NCBI GenBank assembly: GCA_023413605.1
Contig: JAEZPL010000660.1
Location: 1 to 5,795 of the forward strand
Length of the DNA: 5,795 nucleotides
Direction: 5' to 3'
Source of the DNA: Pseudomonadota bacterium
Lineage (GTDB): Bacteria > Pseudomonadota > Alphaproteobacteria > Azospirillales > Azospirillaceae
The notes beneath the pieces were generated by a model. It did not search any database, had not been told where the DNA came from, and worked only from the letters and a program-made list of their open reading frames with translations. This document shows positions 1 through 5,153 of this stretch, one piece after another (the stretch's first letter is position 1; every line of letters begins with the position of its first letter). The position numbers and the translations under genes were made by a program.

Positions 1-1
1 C

Positions 2-130
2 GTCTCCGACGCGGCCCTTCTGGGGCTGAACATCCTGGCCGTCTGGCGGATCCGGTGCCGGGCGGAACGGCCGGGCGCCACCCCCTCTTCGCAACCGGGA
101 ACCATCATCGCACCGAGGTCGCCAGGATGA
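2..130 (+). CDS. C-terminal tail of an upstream gene, possibly a membrane protein such as a polysaccharide flippase (partial)
   Basis: The frame starting at base 2 is open from the window edge to a TGA at 128-130 and encodes 42 residues. It begins with a mostly hydrophobic stretch (AALLGLNILAVW) followed by a basic run (RIRCRAER) and a Pro/Ser-rich tail. That is what the end of a multi-spanning membrane protein with a cytoplasmic basic C-terminus looks like. The stop overlaps the next ATG as ATGA, typical of a translationally coupled operon gene, and this favours frame 2 as the real one. Frame 1 is also open here, so frame choice is not proven; frame 3 has an early stop. In a polysaccharide locus a Wzx-type flippase or other export or polymerisation membrane protein is a natural candidate, but 42 residues are too few to identify it. 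Confidence 0.5.
   Translation, partial: VSDAALLGLNILAVWRIRCRAERPGATPSSQPGTIIAPRSPG
115..118 (+). promoter_or_regulatory. Ribosome binding site of the glycosyltransferase
   Basis: GAGG lies eight bases before ATG 127. It supports that start over the longer in-frame reading from GTG 55. It lies inside the upstream gene, consistent with coupled translation. Confidence 0.6.
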
Positions 131-1362
131 ACATTCTGCTCATCAACCACTATGCGGGTTCGGAACTGATGGGGATGGAATACCGCCCCTTCTATCTCGC
201 CCGCGAATGGGTGGCGGATGGCCACAAAGTGACCATCGTGGGGGCCAGCTTCTCCCACCTGCGGAACGTGCAGCCGGATGCCCCGGCCGACCTCGCCGTG
301 ACCGAGGAGGATGGCGTCCGCTTCCGCTGGATCCGCACGCACCGCTACGCCGGCAACGGGATTGGCCGCGTCGGCAACATCCTGGCCTTCGTGGGCAAGC
401 TGTGGGCCTACGCCGACCGCATCGCGCGGGAGGAGCGGCCGGACATCGTGATCTGCTCCTCCACCTACCCGCTGGACATCCATCCGGGGGCGCGGATCGC
501 GCGCAAGGTGGGCGCGCGGCTGGTGTTCGAGGTGCACGACCTGTGGCCGCTGACGCCGATGCTGCTGGGCGGCTATTCCCCGAACCATCCCTACATCCGC
601 CTGCTCCAGCACGCGGAGGACTGGGCGTACCGCAACGCCGACGTGGTGGTGTCGATCCTGCCCAACGCCCGCGACTACATGGCGGGGCGCGGGCTGGACG
701 TGCGCAAGTTCGTGCATGTGCCGAACGGGGTGCCGGCCGCCGCCTTCCTGAGCGCCGGGCCGGGGGACCTGCCGGAACCGGTCGCCGCCCGCATCCGGAC
801 GGAGCGGGAGCGCGGCCACTTCCTGGTCGGCTATTGCGGCGGCATCAATCTGGCCGACGCGCTGGGGACGGTGCTGGACAGCGCCAAGGCCCTGCGGGGG
901 GAGCCGGTCTCCTTCATCCTGGCCGGCGGCGGGCAGGGGGCGGACGAGTTCCGCGCCCAGCTGGAGCGGTCGGGCCTGGACAACATGCATCTGGTGGGCG
1001 TGATCCCGAAGCGGACCGTCCAGCGCTTCCTTCAGGAAATGGACACGCTGGTGGTGCCCTGGCCCAGCAGCCCGCTGTACCGGTTCGGCGTGTCGCCGAA
1101 CAAGATCTTCGACTACATGCTGGCGGGGCGGCCGATCGTCCAATGCAGCGATGCCAGCAACGACCTTGTGGGCGAGGCGCAGTGCGGCCACACCGTTCCC
1201 GCGGAAAACCCGGCGGCCCTGACCGACGCGATCCGCGGGCTGGTCGGCATGTCCCCGGCCGAGCGTGCTGTGTTCGGCCAGAACGGCCGGCGCTTCGTGC
1301 TGGAACACCACGATTACCGCGTCCTGGCCTCCCGCTTCATCGCCGCGACCGCCGCGGCCTGA
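127..1362 (+). CDS. Glycosyltransferase family 4 (GT-B fold, WbuB-like)
   Basis: A 411-residue protein, normal for GT4. It probably transfers a sugar from a nucleotide donor to a lipid-linked or growing polysaccharide at the cytoplasmic face of the membrane. The N-terminal Rossmann domain opens with MNILLINHY and a Gly-Met-Glu-Tyr-Arg-Pro acceptor-side loop at about 16-21, and has HDLWPL at 137-142, usual in WbuB-type enzymes. The C-terminal domain starts near GYCGGI (235-240), continues with FILAGGG, and carries the donor-site block SPNKIFDYMLAGRPI (323-337). Asp329 takes the place of the second Glu of the EX7E motif and Gly321 that of the first, a variation seen in this subgroup. ATG 127 is chosen over the in-frame GTG at 55 because it has GAGG at 115-118, eight bases away, begins exactly at the Rossmann strand, and forms an ATGA overlap with the upstream stop. 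Donor and acceptor cannot be told from sequence. Confidence 0.93.
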   Translation: MNILLINHYAGSELMGMEYRPFYLAREWVADGHKVTIVGASFSHLRNVQPDAPADLAVTEEDGVRFRWIRTHRYAGNGIGRVGNILAFVGKLWAYADRIAREERPDIVICSSTYPLDIHPGARIARKVGARLVFEVHDLWPLTPMLLGGYSPNHPYIRLLQHAEDWAYRNADVVVSILPNARDYMAGRGLDVRKFVHVPNGVPAAAFLSAGPGDLPEPVAARIRTERERGHFLVGYCGGINLADALGTVLDSAKALRGEPVSFILAGGGQGADEFRAQLERSGLDNMHLVGVIPKRTVQRFLQEMDTLVVPWPSSPLYRFGVSPNKIFDYMLAGRPIVQCSDASNDLVGEAQCGHTVPAENPAALTDAIRGLVGMSPAERAVFGQNGRRFVLEHHDYRVLASRFIAATAAA

Positions 1363-1393
1363 TCCGCATCGATCCGAAACACTCCGAACGCGT

Positions 1394-1401
1394 GGGGAGG
1401 A
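1394..1401 (+). promoter_or_regulatory. Ribosome binding site of the nucleotide-sugar dehydrogenase
   Basis: GGGGAGGA ends six bases before ATG 1408 and is the strongest Shine-Dalgarno sequence in the window. It decides the start: a TTG at 1402, in the same frame two codons earlier, directly abuts it and is too close to be used. The 45-base gap holding it (1363-1407) shows no convincing terminator or promoter. Confidence 0.75.
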
Positions 1402-1407
1402 TTGCCC

Positions 1408-2865
1408 ATGAACGCTTGTGTCACAAACGCGAGTGTCACACCGGTCGCCACACCCGGAGTCCGCGTGGACACCAGCCGGCCGGTCGTCTGCGTGCAGGGG
1501 TTGGGGTTCGTCGGCTCCGCCATGTCCGTGGCGGTCGCCAACGCGTGCGACGGCGCCGGGCGGCCGCTCTATTCCGTGGTCGGCGTGGACCTGCCGAACG
1601 AGGCGGGCCGCCACCGCATCGCCAGCATCGCGGCGGGCGAGATGCCGTTCCCCGGCGCCGATCCGGACCTGGACCGGGCGCTGGCCCGCGCGCACGAGGC
1701 CGGCAACCTGACGGCCACCGACGACCCGGCGGTGTTCGCGCTGGCCGACGTCGTGCTGATGGACATCAACCTGGACATCGACTGGTCCGCCCCGCAGCCG
1801 GAGGTGCGCTTCGGCGGGTTGCAGCGCGCCGTGGACGACCTTGCCGCGCGGCTGAAGCCGGGGGCTTTGGTGATCGTGGAAACCACGGTTCCGCCCGGCA
1901 CCTGCGAGCGGGTGATCGCCCCGCGCCTTGCCGCCGGGCTGGAGGCGCGCGGCCTGCCGCCGGACGCGGTCCGGCTCGCCCACTCCTACGAGCGGGTGAT
2001 GCCGGGCGCGCAATACTACAACTCCATCGTCAACTACTGGCGCGTCTACGCCGGCACGACGCCGGAGGCCGCCGACGCCTGCGAGCGGTTTCTGTCCACG
2101 GTCATCAACGTGCGGGAATTCCCGCTGACCCGCCTGGGCTCGACCACCGCGTCGGAGACGGCCAAGGTGCTGGAAAACAGCTACCGCGCGGTGACCATCG
2201 CCTTCATGGAGGAATGGGGGCGCTTCGCCGAGGCGGTGGGCATCGACATGTTCGAGATCGTCGGCGCCGTCCGCACGCGGCCGACCCACGCGAACATGCG
2301 CCAGCCCGGCTTCGGCGTCGGCGGCTATTGCCTGACCAAGGACCCGCTGTTCGGCGCGGTGGCGGCGCGCAGCCTGTTCGACCGGGCGGACCTGTCCTTC
2401 CCCTTCTGCACGGAGGCCGTGCGCACCAACGCGGCCATGCCGCTGGTGGCGCTGGACAAGCTGCGCGGCCTGTTCGGCGGATCGCTGGCGGGCCGGCGCG
2501 TGCTGCTGCTGGGCGTGTCCTACCGCGAGGACGTGGGCGACACCCGCCATTCCCCGGCGCAGACCTTCGTCGAGGCGGCGGAGAAGAACGGGGCGGAGGT
2601 GACCGCCCACGACCCGCTGGTGGCCTGGTGGGAGGAACTCGGCCGGCCGGTCCACGGCAGCCTGCCCGACGCCGGCGGCTTTGACGCCGTGGTCTTCACC
2701 CAGGCGTCGCCGGCCTACCGCCGCCTGGACCTGTCGGAATGGCTGGGCGGGACGGGGAAGGCGGCGGCGGTCGCGGTGGTGGACGCCAACAACGTGCTGA
2801 CGGACGCGCAACGCCGGCAGCTTCGCGGCCTGGATTGCCGCTTCATCAGCATCGGACGGGGATGA
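1408..2865 (+). CDS. Nucleotide-sugar dehydrogenase (UDP-glucose/GDP-mannose dehydrogenase family)
   Basis: A 485-residue cytoplasmic NAD+-dependent enzyme of the family that oxidises C6 of a UDP- or GDP-hexose twice to the uronate. The N-terminal NAD domain has GLGFVG at 31-36 and VETTVPPGTC at 157-166. The central domain has SETAKVLENSYRA with Lys253 and Asn257. The catalytic Cys is Cys308 in GVGGYCLTKDP. The C-terminal UDP-binding domain carries GVSYREDVGDTRHSP (369-383), the family's G-x2-Y-[KR]-x4-D-x-R-x-SP signature. All key catalytic residues are present. It differs from textbook UDP-glucose dehydrogenases in having HSYERVMPG (192-200) for the usual SPER-x2-PG, a 'VLMDINLDIDW' segment for the usual 'VPTP' loop, and about 25 extra N-terminal residues; it therefore probably belongs to a divergent branch. 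Its stop overlaps the next start as ATGA. UDP-glucose is the likeliest substrate by context, but UDP-GlcNAc or another hexose is possible. Confidence 0.93.
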   Translation: MNACVTNASVTPVATPGVRVDTSRPVVCVQGLGFVGSAMSVAVANACDGAGRPLYSVVGVDLPNEAGRHRIASIAAGEMPFPGADPDLDRALARAHEAGNLTATDDPAVFALADVVLMDINLDIDWSAPQPEVRFGGLQRAVDDLAARLKPGALVIVETTVPPGTCERVIAPRLAAGLEARGLPPDAVRLAHSYERVMPGAQYYNSIVNYWRVYAGTTPEAADACERFLSTVINVREFPLTRLGSTTASETAKVLENSYRAVTIAFMEEWGRFAEAVGIDMFEIVGAVRTRPTHANMRQPGFGVGGYCLTKDPLFGAVAARSLFDRADLSFPFCTEAVRTNAAMPLVALDKLRGLFGGSLAGRRVLLLGVSYREDVGDTRHSPAQTFVEAAEKNGAEVTAHDPLVAWWEELGRPVHGSLPDAGGFDAVVFTQASPAYRRLDLSEWLGGTGKAAAVAVVDANNVLTDAQRRQLRGLDCRFISIGRG

Positions 2866-3860
2866 CCATGCTCAAGGCACTCGTGACCGGCGGCGCCGGC
2901 TTCATCGGCTACCACCTCGCCCGCGCGCTGGCCGACCGTGGCTGGGCGGTGGACATACTGGACAACCACGCCCGCGGCGTGCGGGACGATGCCCTGCAGG
3001 CGCTGCTCGAAAAATCCGACGTGCGCATGCTGGAGGCCGACCTGCGCGACGGCTCCGTCGCCGCGGAGATGGCGACGGACTACGATGCCATCTTCCATCT
3101 GGCGGCGATCATCGGTGTGGCGCATGTCCGCTCCCGCCCCTATGAGGTGCTGACGGCCAACGTCGCCATGCTGGAGACGGTGCTGTCCATCGCGCGGCGG
3201 CAGGAGCATCTGGGGCGGCTGGTCTTCGCCTCGACGAGCGAGATCTACGCCGGGACGCTCCAGTATTTCAGCATTCCGGTGCCGACGCCGGAGGAAACGC
3301 CGCTGACCGTCGGCGACCTGACCGAGCCGCGCACCTCCTACATGCTGTCGAAACTGTATGGCGAGGCGATGTGCCGCTTTTCCGGCGTGCCCTTCACCAT
3401 CGTGCGCTTCCACAACGTCTATGGCCCGCGCATGGGGCTGTCGCACGTCATCCCGCAATTGCTGGAGAAGGCCCACGGGCTGGAGGAGGGCGCTCCGCTG
3501 GAGGTGGCGAGCGTCGGCCACAGCCGGTCCTTCTGCTACGTCGACGATGCGGTGGAGTACCTGATCCGCATGGCGACCCTGCCGGCCTGCGCCAACCAGA
3601 CCTTCAATATCGGCACCCAGACGCCGGAGGTGCGCATCGGCGATCTGGCGCAGGCCATCCTGGACGTTGTCGGACGCGCCAACCCCATCGCCGCGCTGCC
3701 GGAAACGCCGGGCTCCCCACCGCGCCGGGCGCCGGACATGACCAGGGCCATCGATGCCACGGGTTACCGGTCGCAGATCGACCTGCGCAGCGGCGTGCAA
3801 CGCACCCACGACTGGTACCGCGAGCATGTGTTCGGGCACGCCGCGGTCTGCGCGGTGTAG
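2862..3860 (+). CDS. NAD-dependent epimerase/dehydratase (extended SDR), possibly a UDP-glucuronate decarboxylase-like enzyme
   Basis: A 332-residue extended short-chain dehydrogenase/reductase acting on a sugar nucleotide. The Rossmann motif TGGAGFIG is at 9-16 and the catalytic YxxxK is Tyr160/Lys164 in SYMLSKLYGE. The third active-site segment is ASTSEIYAG, with Thr125, Ser126 and Glu127. Thr-Ser-Glu is used by UDP-glucuronate decarboxylases (UXS, ArnA) and also by GDP-mannose and some UDP-GlcNAc 4,6-dehydratases; plain UDP-glucose 4-epimerases usually lack the Glu. Near the C-terminus, PPRRAPDM places Arg289 where ArnA/UXS-type enzymes have their active-site Arg. Following a uronate-forming dehydrogenase, conversion of UDP-glucuronate to a pentose or 4-keto sugar is an attractive inference. 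Epimerisation of the uronate remains possible. ATG 2862 overlaps the previous stop as ATGA; ATG 2868 (two codons on) has an equally good upstream G-run, so the start is uncertain by two residues. Probably the last gene of the first unit. Confidence 0.9.
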   Translation: MTMLKALVTGGAGFIGYHLARALADRGWAVDILDNHARGVRDDALQALLEKSDVRMLEADLRDGSVAAEMATDYDAIFHLAAIIGVAHVRSRPYEVLTANVAMLETVLSIARRQEHLGRLVFASTSEIYAGTLQYFSIPVPTPEETPLTVGDLTEPRTSYMLSKLYGEAMCRFSGVPFTIVRFHNVYGPRMGLSHVIPQLLEKAHGLEEGAPLEVASVGHSRSFCYVDDAVEYLIRMATLPACANQTFNIGTQTPEVRIGDLAQAILDVVGRANPIAALPETPGSPPRRAPDMTRAIDATGYRSQIDLRSGVQRTHDWYREHVFGHAAVCAV

Positions 3861-3862
3861 AC

Positions 3863-3882
3863 CGGGCGGCGCCCGTCTTTTT
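3863..3882 (+). terminator. Terminator-like hairpin after the SDR gene
   Basis: CGGGC (3863-3867) pairs with GCCCG (3871-3875) across a GGC loop, followed at once by TCTTTTT (3876-3882). It begins three bases after the TAG stop of the SDR gene. A competing pairing, AGACCG (3859-3864) with CGGTCT (3883-3888) followed by a pyrimidine-rich TTTCTTATTCTCTT stretch, could form a second, larger stem. The first stem is short (5 bp) but all G/C. Placement and T-run fit a Rho-independent terminator closing the first transcription unit. Confidence 0.6.
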
Positions 3883-3923
3883 CGGTCTTTCTTATTCTCT
3901 TGTGTATTTATCTTTTCGCATCC

Positions 3924-3952
3924 TTGCTGGCGCCCGAAACCGAAAGTAAGAT
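3924..3952 (+). promoter_or_regulatory. Weak candidate sigma-70-type promoter for the deacetylase-like gene
   Basis: TTGCTG (3924-3929) and TAAGAT (3947-3952) are separated by 17 bases and lie in the AT-richest part of the window, downstream of the terminator-like hairpin and about 155 bases before ATG 4109. The -35 matches consensus at only three of six positions, the -10 at four of six. Position and composition are the main support; chance occurrence is quite possible. Confidence 0.25.
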
Positions 3953-4021
3953 CCGCAAAATGGACGATGTGACAGATAGTTGGGGGGAAAAAGAGAACAG
4001 GTGATGACGGGAAGGGAGCGA

Positions 4022-4044
4022 CCCTGCGGGCACGGCCGCAAGGG
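4022..4044 (+). other. GC-rich imperfect hairpin in the leader of the deacetylase-like gene
   Basis: CCCTGCGG (4022-4029) can pair with CCGCAAGGG (4036-4044), giving eight pairs with one bulged A around a six-base loop. No T-run follows, so it is not an ordinary terminator on either strand. The octamer CGACCCTG occurs at 4019-4026 and again at 4049-4056, so the hairpin is flanked by a short direct repeat. If transcription starts near 3960 it would lie in a 5' leader of about 150 bases. A role is not established, and GC-rich DNA yields such stems by chance. Confidence 0.3.
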
Positions 4045-4108
4045 GCGCCGACCCTGACGAAAAAAACGCTGCACCGCTTCCGCCGTCCACTGAAGAAATG
4101 GTTGTGCG

Positions 4109-4966
4109 ATGAAGATTCCGGACGAAAACCAGGCACTCTTTCCCGCCACCGAGTTGATCGTTGCGGATCCTCCAGCCCAGGAGCGGCGTCAGCGTCGCCG
4201 GGCCGAGGTGCTTCCCCTCGGCGGCGCGCGACCCGATTTCGGCGAAGACACCTTCCGCCATATCCTGGTCACCGCCCTGGATAGGGGCTACCGCTTCGCC
4301 ACTTTCGCCGATTATCTCGCGAACGGTTCGGCTGTCCGCGATCCACACTTCTACCTGCGGCACGACGTCGACATTTCACCCGGCATGGCCATGCGTCTGG
4401 GCGAGATCGAGCACGAGTACGGAGTGCGCGGAAACTTCTTCTTCCAGTTCAACGCGGAAACCTATTCCTTCTTCGTGCCGGAAACGCTCGGCATCATCCG
4501 GTCGCTTCGCGGCATGGGGCATTGCGTCGGCCTGCACATCGACGAGCAGTTGACCGGCACCGACGAACAAGTCATCGCCAGAACGCTCGATTGGGTCTGC
4601 GGCTGCGTCATTCCGCTGGACCGCACGATCAGCTTCCACCGCGCATCGCGCGGCGTGTTGGGCCGGCGCTACATGGATTTCCTCAGCGCCTACGACGCCC
4701 GCCTGTTCGCCTGCGATGCCTACCTGTCGGACTCGCGCCGCAGCTTCGCCTTTTACGACACGTTGATGGGATGGCTGGCGGAGGGCCGGCCGAGCGTGCA
4801 ACTGCTGCTGCACCCCGAATGGTGGGGTGGCGTCAACATGCTCGACCAGATCTGGAGCACCCTGCGCGACCGCCGGACCGACCAGCTCCGCCGCTACATG
4901 ACCCGGAACTTCCCGAAGGTGTTCGCCGACATGTTGGTCACCGAGGACGTGACCTATCGGATTTGA
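4109..4966 (+). CDS. Polysaccharide deacetylase-like protein (NodB homology / CE4-like, uncharacterised subgroup)
   Basis: A 285-residue protein with no signal peptide or membrane segment, so presumably cytoplasmic. It has the layout of a NodB-homology (CE4-type) fold: YLRHDVDIS with His85-Asp86-Val87-Asp88 stands for the TFDD motif (catalytic-base and metal-binding Asp), VGLHIDEQ with His143 for the metal-His motif, SFHRAS with His177, and LLLHPEWWGG with His235 for the late catalytic-His motif. The second His of the classical HxxxH is missing; position 147 is Gln, so the metal site is either different or impaired. The RGYRFATFADYL lead-in at about 59-70 is typical of this group; the first 50 residues are unremarkable and Arg-rich around 26-31. 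ATG 4109 has only a weak, distant purine stretch upstream (GAAGAA, 4092-4097); a GTG at 4208 would trim 33 residues and keep the domain. Its context suggests trimming an N-acyl group from a sugar intermediate, but activity is unproven. Confidence 0.82.
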   Translation: MKIPDENQALFPATELIVADPPAQERRQRRRAEVLPLGGARPDFGEDTFRHILVTALDRGYRFATFADYLANGSAVRDPHFYLRHDVDISPGMAMRLGEIEHEYGVRGNFFFQFNAETYSFFVPETLGIIRSLRGMGHCVGLHIDEQLTGTDEQVIARTLDWVCGCVIPLDRTISFHRASRGVLGRRYMDFLSAYDARLFACDAYLSDSRRSFAFYDTLMGWLAEGRPSVQLLLHPEWWGGVNMLDQIWSTLRDRRTDQLRRYMTRNFPKVFADMLVTEDVTYRI

Positions 4967-4972
4967 AAAGGC

Positions 4973-4985
4973 GAGGGCATCCCTC
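4973..4985 (+). terminator. Small perfect hairpin just after the deacetylase-like gene
   Basis: GAGGG (4973-4977) pairs with CCCTC (4981-4985) across a CAT loop, six bases after the TGA. Only a short CTTT follows at 4991-4994, so it is a poor Rho-independent terminator. Its right arm shares bases 4983-4985 with the outer arm of the neighbouring palindromic element, so the two structures cannot form together. Confidence 0.3.
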
Positions 4986-5120
4986 ACGGGCTTTCACCAC
5001 CAAGGCACAAAAGACATCAAGAAAAGAAACTTGGGCAAAACACCCCGGTTCGCGACGATCACCGCAGCCGGCGCGAAAGCCAGGCCGATCTTGGTGCCTT
5101 GGTGGTGAATCCGTCGTGAG
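4983..5120. repeat. Long palindromic intergenic element (MITE/REP-like)
   Basis: TTCACCACCAAGGCAC at 4993-5008 is exactly the reverse complement of GTGCCTTGGTGGTGAA at 5094-5109: a perfect 16-base inverted repeat with ends 117 bases apart. Farther out, after unpaired spacers of four and five bases, CTCACG (4983-4988) pairs with CGTGAG (5115-5120). A purine-rich run (AAAAGACATCAAGAAAAGAAAC, in two overlapping pieces from 5009 to 5030) follows the left arm, unlike the local coding DNA. No open reading frame of interest and no clear target-site duplication were seen. Arms of the type CACCAAGGCACAAAG recur between genes in many bacteria as short interspersed repeats, which suggests a small non-autonomous mobile element. 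In RNA it would form a strong stem in the gap between the deacetylase-like and WbqC genes. Confidence 0.8.
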
Positions 5121-5153
5121 CTTTGACACTCCTTCTCCAGAACCGGGAGCGAC

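Noticed and set aside
55..126. GTG 55 as the glycosyltransferase start, adding 24 residues
   Set aside because: The extra residues do not resemble the family N-terminus, whereas ATG 127 has a spaced GAGG and begins exactly at the Rossmann strand.
207..2684. Long open + strand frame (825 residues) across the glycosyltransferase and dehydrogenase
   Set aside because: The translation is dominated by Gly, Arg, Ala and Pro with no domain, and it lies out of frame over two clear enzymes; it is a shadow caused by high GC.
3960..4056. Two very short open frames (14 and 18 codons) in the gap, possible leader peptides
   Set aside because: No strong ribosome binding site, no run of a regulatory amino acid, and this length is expected by chance.
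2715..4136. Long minus-strand frame (473 residues) opposite the SDR gene and the gap after it
   Set aside because: Arg/His/Gly-rich translation with no recognisable motif, antisense to a well-supported SDR gene; expected in GC-rich DNA.
5123..5128. Perfect TTGACA -35 box before the WbqC gene
   Set aside because: At 17 bases spacing the -10 would be GGAGCG (5146-5151), over the ribosome binding site, and the start codon is at 5154; no usable -10 is present.
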